Below, piece after piece: positions 24,901 to 39,900 of a stretch of 64,000 nucleotides of DNA. Positions within the stretch are counted from its first letter, which is position 1; every line of letters starts with the position of its first letter. Source of the stretch: Mesostigma viride (Eukaryota; Streptophyta; Mesostigmatophyceae; Mesostigmatales; Mesostigmataceae); the NCBI GenBank assembly GCA_009746045.1, contig RPFO01000072.1:2709971-2773970 (forward strand), read 5' to 3'. The notes under the pieces were generated by a model. It had not been told where the DNA came from. It was given only the letters and a program-made list of their open reading frames with translations, and did not search any database. The translations under genes and the position numbers were made by a program.

Positions 24901-27900
24901 GTGGTCATGTGCTCATGTGCTCATGTGTTCATGTGGTCATGTGGTCATGTGCTCATGTGCTCATGTGCTCATGTGTTCATGTGTTCATGTGGTCATGTGC
25001 TCATGTGCTCATGTGCTCATGTGTTCATGTGTTCATGTGTTCATGTGGTCATGTGGTCATGTGGTCATGTGGTCATGGGGTCATGGGGCATGGGGTCATG
25101 AGGTCATGGGTCATGGGGTCATGGGGTCATGGGGTCATGGGGTCATGGGGTCATGGGGTCATGGGGTCATGGGGTCATGTGGTCATGTGGTCATGTGGTC
25201 ATGTGGTCATGTGTTCATGTGTTCATGTGTTCATGTGTTCATGTGTTCATGTGCTCATGTGTTCATGTGCTCATGTGGTCCTGTGGTCCTGTGTTCATGT
25301 GGTCATGTGGTCATGTGGTCATGTGGTCATGTGGTCATGTGTTCATGTGCTCATGTGCTCATGTGCTCATGTGCTCATGTGTTCATGTGTTCATGTGGTC
25401 ATGTGGTCATGTGGTCATGTGTTCATGTGGTCATGTGGTCATGTGTTCATGTGTTCATGTGGTCATGTGTTCATGTGCTCATGTGGTCATGTGTTCATGT
25501 GGTCATGTGCTCATGTGGTCATGTGGTCATGTGGTCATGTGGTCATGTGGTCATGTGGTCCTGTGGTCATGTGGTCATGTGGTCATGTGGTCATGTGGTC
25601 ATGTGGTCATGTGGTCATGTGGTCATGTGGTCATGTGTTCATGTGTTCATGTGTTCATGTGTTCATGTGGTCATGTGGTCATGTGGTCATGTGGTCATGT
25701 GGTCATGTGGTCATGTGGTCATGTGCTCATGTGTTTATGCTCATGTGGTCATGTGCTCATGTGCTCATGTGGTCCTGTGCTCATGTGCTCATGTGTTCAT
25801 GTGGTCATGTGTTCATGTGCTCATGTGTTCATGTGTTCATGTGCTCATGTGTTCATGTGTTCATGTGTTCATGTGTTCATGTGTTCATGTGTTCATGTGT
25901 TCATGTGCTCATGTGGTCATGTGGTCATGTGGTCATGTGGTCATGTGGTCATGTGTTCATGTGGTCATGTGCTCATGTGTTCATGTGTTCATGTGTTCAT
26001 GTGGTCATGTGCTCATGTGTTCATGTGTTCATGTGTTCACGTGTTCATGTGTTCATGTGGTCATGTGTTCATGTGCTCATGTGCTCATGTGTTCATGTGT
26101 TCATGTGTTCATGTGTTCATGTGTTCATGTGGTCATGTGTTCATGTGGTCATGTGGTCATGTGGTCATGTGGTCATGTGGTCATGTGTTCATGTGGTCAT
26201 GTGCTCATGTGTTCATGTGTTCATGTGTTCATGTGGTCATGTGTTCATGTGTTCATGTGTTTATGTGTTCATGTGTTCATGTGTTCATGTGCTCATGTGT
26301 TCATGTGGTCATGTGCTCATGTGTTCATGTGTTCATGTGTTCATGTGTTCATGTGTTCATGTGGTCATGTGTTCATGGGGTCATGTGCTCATGTGTTCAT
26401 GTGTTCATGTGTTCATGTGGTCATGTGGTCATGTGTTCATGTGGTCATGTGCTCATGTGGTCATGTGTTCATGTGTTCATGTGTTCATGTGCTCATGTGT
26501 TCATGTGTTCATGTGTTCATGTGGTCATGTGGTCATGTGTTCATGTGCTCATGTGGTCATGTGGTCATGTGGTCATGTGGTCATGTGGTCATGTGGTCCT
26601 GTGGTCATGTGTTCATGTGTTCATGTGTTCATGTGGTCATGTGTTCATGTGTTCATGTGTTCATGTGTTCATGTGTTCATGTGGTCATGTGTTCATGGGG
26701 TCATGGGGTCATGGGGTCATGTGGTCATGTGCTCATGTGGTCATGTGTTCATGTGTTCATGTGCTCATGTGCTCATGTGTTCATGTGCTCATGTGCTCAT
26801 GTGGTCATGTGCTCATGTGCTCATGTGCTCATGTGGTCATGTGTTCATGTGCTCATGTGGTCATGTGGTCATGTGTTCATGTGCTCATGTGTTCATGTGG
26901 TCATGTGTTCATGTGCTCATGTGTTCATGTGCTCATGTGGTCCTGTGGTCCTGTGTTCATGTGGTCATGTGGTCATGTGGTCATGTGGTCATGTGTTCAT
27001 GTGGTCATGTGTTCATGTGTTCATGTGGTCATGTGGTCATGTGGTCATGGGGTCATGGGGTCATGTGTTCATGTGTTCATGTGGTCATGTGTTCATGTGG
27101 TCATGTGCTCATGTGTTCATGTGGTCCTGTGGTCATGTGGTCATGGGGTCATGTGGTCATGTGGTCCTGTGGTCATGTGCTCATGTGGTCATGTGGTCAT
27201 GTGTTCATGTGCTCATGTGTTCATGTGGTCATGTGTTCATGTGCTCATGTGTTCATGTGCTCATGTGGTCCTGTGGTCCTGTGTTCATGTGGTCATGTGG
27301 TCATGTGGTCATGTGGTCATGTGTTCATGTGGTCATGTGTTCATGTGTTCATGTGTTCATGTGTTCATGTGCTCATGTGGTCATGTGTTCATGTGTTCAT
27401 GTGGTCATGTGTTCATGTGGTCATGTGCTCATGTGTTCATGTGGTCCTGTGGTCATGTGGTCATGGGGTCATGTGGTCATGTGGTCCTGTGGTCATGTGT
27501 TCATGTGCTCATGTGTTCATGTGGTCATGTGTTCATGTGGTCATGTGGTCATGTGGTCATGTGGTCATGTGCTCATGTGGTCATGTGCTCATGTGTTCAT
27601 GTGGTCCTGTGGTCATGTGGTCATGGGGTCATGTGGTCATGTGGTCCTGTGGTCATGTGGTCATGTGGTCATGTGGTCATGTGGTCATGTGCTCATGTGT
27701 TCATGTGCTCATGTGTTCATGTGGTCATGTGTTCATGTGTTCATGTGCTCATGTGTTCATGTGGTCATGTGTTCATGTGCTCATGTGTTCATGTGGTCAT
27801 GTGGTCATGTGCTCATGTGCTCATGTGTTCATGTGGTCATGTGGTCATGTGCTCATGTGCTCATGTGCTCATGTGTTCATGTGTTCATGTGGTCATGTGC

Positions 27901-30900
27901 TCATGTGCTCATGTGCTCATGTGTTCATGTGTTCATGTGTTCATGTGGTCATGTGGTCATGTGGTCATGTGGTCATGGGGTCATGGGGTCATGGGGTCAT
28001 GAGGTCATGGGGTCATGGGGTCATGGGGTCATGGGGTCAAGGGGTCATGGGGTCATGGGGTCATGTGGTCATGTGGTCATGTGGTCATGTGTTCATGTGG
28101 TCATGTGTTCATGTGGTCATGTGGTCATGTGCTCATGTGCTCATGTGGTCATGTGTTCATGTGGTCATGTGTTCATGTGTTCATGTGTTCATGTGCTCAT
28201 GTGTTCATGTGCTCATGTGCTCATGTGCTCATGTGTTCATGTGCTCATGTGTTCATGTGCTCATGTGCTCATGTGCTCATGTGCTCATGTGGTCATGTGG
28301 TCATGTGCTCATGTGGTCATGTGTTCATGTGGTCATGTGCTCATGTGTTCATGTGTTCATGTGGTCATGTGTTCATGTGCTCATGTGCTCATGTGCTCAT
28401 GTGCTCATGTGTTCATGTGGTCATGTGTTCATGTGGTCATGTGTTCATGTGCTCATGTGCTCATGTGCTCATGTGTTCATGTGCTCATGTGTTCATGTGT
28501 TCATGTGCTCATGTGTTCATGTGCTCATGTGCTCATGTGTTTATGCTCATGTGGTCATGTGCTCATGTGTTTATGCTCATGTGGTCATGTGCTCATGTGC
28601 TCATGTGGTCCTGTGCTCATGTGCTCATGTGGTCATGTGGTCATGTGTTCATGTGCTCATGTGTTCATGTGGTCATGTGGTCATGTGTTCATGTGTTCAT
28701 GTGGTCATGTGTTCATGTGCTCATGTGTTCATGTGTTCATGTGGTCATGTGTTCATGTGCTCATGTGTTCATGTGCTCATGTGCTCATGTGTTCATGTGT
28801 TCATGTGCTCATGTGTTCATGTGTTCATGTGTTCATGTGTTCATGTGTTCATGTGTTCATGTGTTCATGTGTTCATGTGTTCATGTGCTCATGTGTTCAT
28901 GTGCTCATGTGGTCATGTGGTCATGTGGTCATGTGGTCATGTGGTCATGTGTTCATGTGTTCATGTGCTCATGTGCTCATGTGTTCATGTGCTCATGTGC
29001 TCATGTGTTCATGTGGTCATGTGCTCATGTGTTCATGTGGTCATGTGCTCATGTGTTCATGTGTTCATGTGGTCATGTGCTCATGTGTTCATGTGCTCAT
29101 GTGCTCATGTGTTTATGCTCATGTGGTCATGTGCTCATGTGCTCATGTGGTCCTGTGCTCATGTGTTCATGTGTTCATGTGTTCATGTGTTCATGTGTTC
29201 ATGTGCTCATGTGCTCATGTGTTCATGTGTTCATGTGTTCATGTGGTCATGTGTTCATGTGGTCATGTGGTCATGTGGTCATGTGTTCATGTGGTCATGT
29301 GGTCATGTGCTCATGTGCTCATGTGTTCATGTGGTCATGTGTTTATGCTCATGTGTTCATGTGCTCATGTGCTCATGTGTTCATGTGCTCATGTGTTCAT
29401 GTGTTCATGTGTTCATGTGTTCATGTGTTCATGTGGTCATGTGGTCATGTGTTCATGTGGTCATGTGCTCATGTGTTCATGTGTTCATGTGCTCATGTGG
29501 TCATGTGGTCATGTGGTCATGGGGTCATGGGGTCATGTGTTCATGTGTTCCTGTGCTCATGTGGTCATGTGGTCATGTGGTCATGTGGTCATGTGGTCAT
29601 GTGGTCATGTGCTCATGTGTTCATGTGTTCATGTGGTCATGTGTTCATGTGCTCATGTGCTCATGTGCTCATGTGCTCATGTGTTCATGTGGTCATGTGT
29701 TTATGCTCATGTGTTCATGTGCTCATGTGCTCATGTGTTCATGTGCTCATGTGTTCATGTGTTCATGTGTTCATGTGTTCATGTGTTCATGTGGTCATGT
29801 GGTCATGTGTTCATGTGCTCATGTGTTCATGTGGTCATGTGCTCATGTGTTCATGTGTTCATGTGGTCATGTGTTCATGTGCTCATGTGCTCATGTGCTC
29901 ATGTGCTCATGTGTTCATGTGCTCATGTGGTCATGTGGTCATGTGGTCATGTGGTCATGTGGTCATGTGTTCATGTGGTCATGTGCTCATGTGTTCATGT
30001 GCTCATGTGTTCATGTGGTCATGTGCTCATGTGTTCATGTGTTCATGTGGTCATGTGCTCATGTGGTCATGTGCTCATGTGTTCATGTGTTCATGTGTTC
30101 ATGTGTTCATGTGTTCATGTGTTCATGTGTTCATGTGCTCATGTGCTCATGTGGTCATGTGTTCATGTGGTCATGTGCTCATGTGTTTATGTGTTCATGT
30201 GGTCATGTGGTCATGTGGTCATGGGGTCATGTGCTCATGTGCTCATGTGGTCCTGTGCTCATGTGTTCATGTGTTCATGTGTTCATGTGTTCATGTGTTC
30301 ATGTGTTCATGTGGTCATGTGTTCATGGGGTCATGGGGTCATGGGGTCATGTGGTCATGTGCTCATGTGGTCATGTGTTCATGTGTTCATGTGCTCATGT
30401 GCTCATGTGTTCATGTGTTCATGTGTTCATGTGCTCATGTGCTCATGTGGTCATGTGTTCATGTGCTCATGTGTTCATGTGGTCATGTGTTCATGTGCTC
30501 ATGTGCTCATGTGCTCATGTGTTTATGCTCATGTGGTCATGTGCTCATGTGCTCATGTGGTCCTGTGCTCATGTGTTCATGTGGTCATGTGGTCATGTGG
30601 TCATGTGTTCATGTGTTCATGTGCTCATGTGCTCATGTGTTCATGTGTTCATGTGTTCATGTGGTCATGTGTTCATGTGGTCATGTGGTCATGTGGTCAT
30701 GTGTTCATGTGGTCATGTGGTCATGTGCTCATGTGCTCATGTGTTCATGTGGTCATGTGTTTATGCTCATGTGTTCATGTGCTCATGTGCTCATGTGTTC
30801 ATGTGCTCATGTGTTCATGTGTTCATGTGTTCATGTGTTCATGTGTTCATGTGGTCATGTGGTCATGTGTTCATGTGCTCATGTGTTCATGTGGTCATGT

Positions 30901-33900
30901 GCTCATGTGTTCATGTGTTCATGTGGTCATGTGTTCATGTGCTCATGTGCTCATGTGCTCATGTGCTCATGTGTTCATGTGGTCATGTGTTCATGTGTTC
31001 ATGTGTTCATGTGTTCATGTGTTCATGTGTTCATGTGCTCATGTGCTCATGTGGTCATGTGTTCATGTGGTCATGTGCTCATGTGTTTATGTGTTCATGT
31101 GCTCATGTGTTCATGTGCTCATGTGCTCATGTGGTCCTGTGCTCATGTGTTCATGTGTTCATGTGTTCATGTGTTCATGTGTTCATGTGTTCATGTGGTC
31201 ATGTGTTCATGGGGTCATGGGGTCATGGGGTCATGTGGTCATGTGCTCATGTGGTCATGTGTTCATGTGTTCATGTGCTCATGTGCTCATGTGTTCATGT
31301 GTTCATGTGTTCATGTGCTCATGTGCTCATGTGGTCATGTGTTCATGTGCTCATGTGTTCATGTGGTCATGTGTTCATGTGCTCATGTGCTCATGTGCTC
31401 ATGTGTTTATGCTCATGTGGTCATGTGCTCATGTGTTTATGTGTTCATGTGCTCATGTGTTCATGTGCTCATGTGTTCATGTGCTCATGTGGTCATGTGG
31501 TCATGGGGTCATGTGCTCATGTGCTCATGTGGTCCTGTGCTCATGTGTTCATGTGTTCATGTGTTCATGTGTTCATGTGTTCATGTGTTCATGTGGTCAT
31601 GTGTTCATGTGTTCATGTGTTCATGTGGTCATGTGTTCATGGGGTCATGGGGTCATGGGGTCATGTGGTCATGTGCTCATGTGGTCATGTGTTCATGTGT
31701 TCATGTGCTCATGTGCTCATGTGTTCATGTGTTCATGTGTTCATGTGCTCATGTGGTCATGTGGTCATGTGTTCATGTGCTCATGTGTTCATGTGGTCAT
31801 GTGTTCATGTGCTCATGTGTTCATGTGCTCATGTGGTCCTGTGGTCCTGTGTTCATGTGGTCATGTGGTCATGTGGTCATGTGGTCATGTGTTCATGTGG
31901 TCATGTGTTCATGTGTTCATGTGGTCATGTGGTCATGTGGTCATGGGGTCATGGGGTCATGTGTTCATGTGTTCATGTGTTCATGTGCTCATGTGGTCAT
32001 GTGGTCATGTGTTCATGTGCTCATGTGTTCATGTGGTCATGTGTTCATGTGCTCATGTGTTCATGTGCTCATGTGGTCCTGTGGTCCTGTGTTCATGTGG
32101 TCATGTGGTCATGTGGTCATGTGGTCATGTGTTCATGTGGTCATGTGTTCATGTGTTCATGTGGTCATGTGGTCATGTGGTCATGGGGTCATGGGGTCAT
32201 GTGTTCATGTGTTCATGTGGTCATGTGTTCATGTGGTCATGTGCTCATGTGTTCATGTGGTCCTGTGGTCATGTGGTCATGGGGTCATGTGGTCATGTGG
32301 TCCTGTGGTCATGTGCTCATGTGGTCATGTGGTCATGTGTTCATGTGCTCATGTGTTCATGTGGTCATGTGTTCATGTGCTCATGTGGTCATGTGTTCAT
32401 GTGTTCATGTGGTCATGTGGTCATGTGGTCATGGGGTCATGGGGTCATGTGTTCATGTGTTCATGTGGTCATGTGTTCATGTGGTCATGTGCTCATGTGT
32501 TCATGTGGTCCTGTGGTCATGTGGTCATGGGGTCATGTGGTCATGTGGTCCTGTGGTCATGTGCTCATGTGGTCATGTGGTCATGTGTTCATGTGCTCAT
32601 GTGTTCATGTGGTCATGTGTTCATGTGCTCATGTGTTCATGTGCTCATGTGGTCCTGTGGTCCTGTGTTCATGTGGTCATGTGGTCATGTGGTCATGTGG
32701 TCATGTGTTCATGTGGTCATGTGTTCATGTGTTCATGTGTTCATGTGGTCATGTGGTCATGTGGTCATGTGGTCATGTGCTCATGTGGTCATGTGCTCAT
32801 GTGTTCATGTGGTCCTGTGGTCATGTGGTCATGGGGTCATGTGGTCATGTGGTCATGTGGTCCTGTGGTCATGTGGTCATGTGCTCATGTGGTCATGTGG
32901 TCATGTGCTCATGTGTTCATGTGCTCATGTGTTCATGTGGTCATGTGTTCATGTGTTCATGTGCTCATGTGTTCATGTGGTCATGTGTTCATGTGCTCAT
33001 GTGTTCATGTGGTCATGTGGTCATGTGCTCATGTGCTCATGTGTTCATGTGGTCATGTGGTCATGTGCTCATGTGCTCATGTGCTCATGTGTTCATGTGT
33101 TCATGTGGTCATGTGCTCATGTGCTCATGTGCTCATGTGTTCATGTGTTCATGTGTTCATGTGGTCATGTGGTCATGTGGTCATGTGGTCATGGGGTCAT
33201 GGGGCATGGGGTCATGAGGTCATGGGGTCATGGGGTCATGGGGTCATGGGGTCATGGGTCATGGGGTCATGGGGTCATGGGGTCATGGGTCATGTGGTCA
33301 TGTGGTCATGTGGTCATGTGGTCATGTGTTCATGTGTTCATGTGTTCATGTGTTCATGTGTTCATGTGCTCATGTGTTCATGTGCTCATGTGGTCCTGTG
33401 GTCCTGTGTTCATGTGGTCATGTGGTCATGTGGTCATGTGGTCATGTGGTCATGTGTTCATGTGCTCATGTGCTCATGTGCTCATGTGCTCATGTGTTCA
33501 TGTGTTCATGTGGTCATGTGGTCATGTGGTCATGTGTTCATGTGGTCATGTGGTCATGTGTTCATGTGTTCATGTGGTCATGTGTTCATGTGCTCATGTG
33601 GTCATGTGTTCATGTGGTCATGTGCTCATGTGGTCATGTGGTCATGTGGTCATGTGGTCATGTGGTCATGTGGTCCTGTGGTCATGTGGTCATGTGGTCA
33701 TGTGGTCATGTGGTCATGTGGTCATGTGGTCATGTGGTCATGTGGTCATGTGTTCATGTGTTCATGTGTTCATGTGTTCATGTGGTCATGTGGTCATGTG
33801 GTCATGTGGTCATGTGGTCATGTGGTCATGTGGTCATGTGCTCATGTGTTTATGCTCATGTGGTCATGTGCTCATGTGCTCATGTGGTCCTGTGCTCATG

Positions 33901-36900
33901 TGCTCATGTGTTCATGTGGTCATGTGTTCATGTGCTCATGTGTTCATGTGTTCATGTGCTCATGTGTTCATGTGTTCATGTGTTCATGTGTTCATGTGTT
34001 CATGTGTTCATGTGTTCATGTGTTCATGTGCTCATGTGGTCATGTGGTCATGTGGTCATGTGGTCATGTGGTCATGTGTTCATGTGGTCATGTGCTCATG
34101 TGTTCATGTGTTCATGTGTTCATGTGGTCATGTGCTCATGTGTTCATGTGTTCATGTGTTCACGTGTTCATGTGTTCATGTGGTCATGTGTTCATGTGCT
34201 CATGTGCTCATGTGTTCATGTGTTCATGTGTTCATGTGTTCATGTGTTCATGTGGTCATGTGTTCATGTGGTCATGTGGTCATGTGGTCATGTGGTCATG
34301 TGGTCATGTGTTCATGTGGTCATGTGCTCATGTGTTCATGTGTTCATGTGTTCATGTGGTCATGTGTTCATGTGTTCATGTGTTTATGTGTTCATGTGTT
34401 CATGTGTTCATGTGCTCATGTGTTCATGTGGTCATGTGCTCATGTGTTCATGTGTTCATGTGTTCATGTGTTCATGTGTTCATGTGGTCATGTGTTCATG
34501 GGGTCATGTGCTCATGTGTTCATGTGGTCATGTGCTCATGTGTTCATGTGTTCATGTGTTCATGTGTTCATGTGTTCATGTGTTCATGTGGTCATGTGGT
34601 CATGTGTTCATGTGTTCATGTGTTCATGTGTTCATGTGTTCATGTGGTCATGTGTTCATGGGGTCATGGGGTCATGGGGTCATGTGGTCATGTGCTCATG
34701 TGGTCATGTGTTCATGTGTTCATGTGCTCATGTGCTCATGTGTTCATGTGCTCATGTGCTCATGTGGTCATGTGCTCATGTGCTCATGTGCTCATGTGGT
34801 CATGTGTTCATGTGCTCATGTGGTCATGTGGTCATGTGTTCATGTGCTCATGTGTTCATGTGGTCATGTGTTCATGTGCTCATGTGTTCATGTGCTCATG
34901 TGGTCCTGTGGTCCTGTGTTCATGTGGTCATGTGGTCATGTGGTCATGTGGTCATGTGTTCATGTGGTCATGTGTTCATGTGTTCATGTGGTCATGTGGT
35001 CATGTGGTCATGGGGTCATGGGGTCATGTGTTCATGTGTTCATGTGGTCATGTGTTCATGTGGTCATGTGCTCATGTGTTCATGTGGTCCTGTGGTCATG
35101 TGGTCATGGGGTCATGTGGTCATGTGGTCCTGTGGTCATGTGCTCATGTGGTCATGTGGTCATGTGTTCATGTGCTCATGTGTTCATGTGGTCATGTGTT
35201 CATGTGCTCATGTGTTCATGTGCTCATGTGGTCCTGTGGTCCTGTGTTCATGTGGTCATGTGGTCATGTGGTCATGTGGTCATGTGTTCATGTGGTCATG
35301 TGTTCATGTGTTCATGTGTTCATGTGTTCATGTGCTCATGTGGTCATGTGTTCATGTGTTCATGTGGTCATGTGTTCATGTGGTCATGTGCTCATGTGTT
35401 CATGTGGTCCTGTGGTCATGTGGTCATGGGGTCATGTGGTCATGTGGTCCTGTGGTCATGTGTTCATGTGCTCATGTGTTCATGTGGTCATGTGTTCATG
35501 TGGTCATGTGGTCATGTGGTCATGTGGTCATGTGCTCATGTGGTCATGTGCTCATGTGTTCATGTGGTCCTGTGGTCATGTGGTCATGGGGTCATGTGGT
35601 CATGTGGTCTGTGGTCATGTGGTCATGTGGTCATGTGGTCATGTGGTCATGTGCTCATGTGTTCATGTGCTCATGTGTTCATGTGGTCATGTGTTCATGT
35701 GTTCATGTGCTCATGTGTTCATGTGGTCATGTGTTCATGTGCTCATGTGTTCATGTGGTCATGTGGTCATGTGCTCATGTGCTCATGTGTTCATGTGGTC
35801 ATGTGGTCATGTGCTCATGTGCTCATGTGCTCATGTGTTCATGTGTTCATGTGGTCATGTGCTCATGTGCTCATGTGCTCATGTGTTCATGTGTTCATGT
35901 GTTCATGTGGTCATGTGGTCATGTGGTCATGTGGTCATGGGGTCATGGGGTCATGGGGTCATGGGGTCATGGGGTCATGGGGTCATGGGGTCATGGGGTC
36001 AAGGGGTCATGGGGTCATGGGGTCATGGGGTCATGGGGTCATGTGGTCATGTGGTCATGTGGTCATGTGGTCATGTGTTCATGTGTTCATGTGTTCATGT
36101 GGTCATGTGGTCATGTGGTCATGTGCTCATGTGTTCATGTGTTCATGTGTTCATGTGCTCATGTGTTCATGTGCTCATGTGGTCCTGTGGTCCTGTGTTC
36201 ATGTGGTCATGTGGTCATGTGGTCATGTGGTCATGTGGTCATGTGTTCATGTGCTCATGTGCTCATGTGCTCATGTGCTCATGTGTTCATGTGTTCATGT
36301 GGTCATGTGGTCATGTGGTCATGTGTTCATGTGGTCATGTGGTCATGTGTTCATGTGTTCATGTGGTCATGTGTTCATGTGCTCATGTGGTCATGTGTTC
36401 ATGTGGTCATGTGCTCATGTGGTCATGTGGTCATGTGGTCATGTGGTCATGTGGTCATGTGGTCATGTGGTCATGTGGTCATGTGGTCATGTGGTCATGT
36501 GGTCATGTGGTCATGTGTTCATGTGTTCATGTGTTCATGTGTTCATGTGGTCATGTGGTCATGTGGTCATGTGGTCATGTGGTCATGTGTTCATGTGGTC
36601 ATGTGTTATGTGTTCATGTGCTCATGTGCTCATGTGTTCATGTGCTCATGTGCTCATGTGCTCATGTGCTCATGTGCTCATGTGCTCATGTGGTCATGTG
36701 CTCATGTGCTCATGTGGTCATGTGGTCATGTGGTCATGTGGTCATGTGGTCATGTGGTCCTGTGGTCATGTGGTCATGTGGTCATGTGGTCATGTGGTCA
36801 TGTGGTCATGTGGTCATGTGTTCATGTGGTCATGTGTTCATGTGGTCATGTGGTCATGTGCTCATGTGCTCATGTGGTCATGTGTTCATGTGGTCATGTG

Positions 36901-39900
36901 TTCATGTGTTCATGTGTTCATGTGCTCATGTGTTCATGTGCTCATGTGCTCATGTGCTCATGTGTTCATGTGCTCATGTGTTCATGTGCTCATGTGCTCA
37001 TGTGCTCATGTGCTCATGTGGTCATGTGGTCATGTGCTCATGTGGTCATGTGGTCATGTGGTCATGTGGTCATGTGGTCATGTGGTCCTGTGGTCATGTG
37101 CTCATGTGCTCATGTGCTCATGTGGTCATGTGGTCATGTGCTCATGTGGTCATGTGGTCATGTGGTCATGTGGTCATGTGGTCATGTGGTCCTGTGGTCA
37201 TGTGGTCATGTGGTCATGTGGTCATGTGGTCATGTGGTCATGTGGTCATGTGTTCATGTGGTCATGTGGTCATGTGGTCATGTGGTCATGTGCTCATGTG
37301 CTCATGTGGTCATGTGTTCATGTGGTCATGTGGTCATGTGGTCATGTGGTCATGGGGTCATGGGGTCATGTGGTCATGTGGTCATGTGTTCATGTGCTCA
37401 TGTGCTCATGTGGTCCTGTGGTCATGTGGTCATGTGGTCATGTGGTCATGGGGTCATGTGGTCATGGGGTCATGTGGTCATGTGGTCATGTGGTCATGTG
37501 GTCATGTGTTCATGTGCTCATGTGCTCATGTGCTCATGTGCTCATGTGTTCATGTTTCATGTGTTCATGTGGTCATGTGTTCATGTGTTCATGTGTTCAT
37601 GTGGTCATGTGCTCATGTGCTCATGTGTTCATGTGTTCATGTGGTCATGTGGTCATGTGGTCATGTGCTCATGTGTTCATGTGCTCATGTGCTCATGTGT
37701 TCATGTGCTCATGTGCTCATGTGCTCATGTGCTCATGTGCTCATGTGTTCATGTGCTCATGTGCTCATGTGTTCATGTGCTCATGTGCTCATGTGCTCAT
37801 GTGCTCATGTGCTCATGTGCTAATGTGTTCATGTGCTCATGTGCTCATGTGCTCATGTGCTCATGTGCTCATGTGGTCATGTGCTCATGTGCTCATGTGG
37901 TCATGTGCTCATGTGCTCATGTGCTCATGTGGTCATGTGGTCATGTGCTCATGTGGTCATGTGGTCATGTGGTCATGTGGTCATGTGGTCATGTGGTCCT
38001 GTGGTCATGTGCTCATGTGCTCATGTGCTCATGTGCTCATGTGTTCATGTGGTCATGTGCTCATGTGCTCATGTGCTCATGTGTTCATGTGTTCATGTGT
38101 TCATGTGGTCATGTGGTCATGTGGTCATGTGGTCATGGGGTCATGGGGTCATGGGGTCATGAGGTCATGGGGTCATGGGGTCATGGGGTCATGGGGTCAA
38201 GGGGTCATGGGGTCATGGGGTCATGGGGTCATGGGGTCATGTGGTCATGTGGTCATGTGGTCATGTGGTCATGTGTTCATGTGTTCATGTGTTCATGTGG
38301 TCATGTGGTCATGTGGTCATGTGCTCATGTGTTCATGTGTTCATGTGTTCATGTGCTCATGTGTTCATGTGCTCATGTGGTCCTGTGGTCCTGTGTTCAT
38401 GTGGTCATGTGGTCATGTGGTCATGTGGTCATGTGGTCATGTGTTCATGTGCTCATGTGCTCATGTGCTCATGTGCTCATGTGTTCATGTGTTCATGTGG
38501 TCATGTGGTCATGTGGTCATGTGTTCATGTGGTCATGTGGTCATGTGTTCATGTGTTCATGTGGTCATGTGTTCATGTGCTCATGTGGTCATGTGTTCAT
38601 GTGGTCATGTGCTCATGTGGTCATGTGGTCATGTGGTCATGTGGTCATGTGGTCATGTGGTCCTGTGGTCATGTGGTCATGTGGTCATGTGGTCATGTGG
38701 TCATGTGGTCATGTGGTCATGTGGTCATGTGGTCATGTGTTCATGTGTTCATGTGTTCATGTGTTCATGTGGTCATGTGGTCATGTGGTCATGTGGTCAT
38801 GTGGTCATGTGTTCATGTGGTCATGTGTTTATGTGTTCATGTGCTCATGTGCTCATGTGTTCATGTGCTCATGTGCTCATGTGCTCATGTGCTCATGTGC
38901 TCATGTGCTCATGTGGTCATGTGCTCATGTGCTCATGTGGTCATGTGGTCATGTGGTCATGTGGTCATGTGGTCATGTGGTCCTGTGGTCATGTGGTCAT
39001 GTGGTCATGTGGTCATGTGGTCATGTGGTCATGTGGTCATGTGTTCATGTGGTCATGTGTTCATGTGGTCATGTGGTCATGTGCTCATGTGCTCATGTGG
39101 TCATGTGTTCATGTGGTCATGTGTTCATGTGTTCATGTGTTCATGTGCTCATGTGTTCATGTGCTCATGTGCTCATGTGCTCATGTGTTCATGTGCTCAT
39201 GTGTTCATGTGCTCATGTGCTCATGTGCTCATGTGCTCATGTGGTCATGTGGTCATGTGCTCATGTGGTCATGTGGTCATGTGGTCATGTGGTCATGTGG
39301 TCATGTGGTCCTGTGGTCATGTGCTCATGTGCTCATGTGCTCATGTGGTCATGTGGTCATGTGCTCATGTGGTCATGTGGTCATGTGGTCATGTGGTCAT
39401 GTGGTCATGTGGTCCTGTGGTCATGTGGTCATGTGGTCATGTGGTCATGTGGTCATGTGGTCATGTGGTCATGTGTTCATGTGGTCATGTGTTCATGTGG
39501 TCATGTGGTCATGTGCTCATGTGCTCATGTGGTCATGTGTTCATGTGGTCATGTGGTCATGTGGTCATGTGGTCATGGGGTCATGGGGTCATGTGGTCAT
39601 GTGGTCATGTGTTCATGTGCTCATGTGCTCATGTGGTCCTGTGGTCATGTGGTCATGTGGTCATGTGGTCATGGGGTCATGTGGTCATGGGGTCATGTGG
39701 TCATGTGGTCATGTGGTCATGTGGTCATGTGTTCATGTGCTCATGTGCTCATGTGCTCATGTGCTCATGTGTTCATGTGTTCATGTGTTCATGTGGTCAT
39801 GTGTTCATGTGTTCATGTGTTCATGTGGTCATGTGCTCATGTGCTCATGTGTTCATGTGTTCATGTGGTCATGTGGTCATGTGGTCATGTGCTCATGTGT

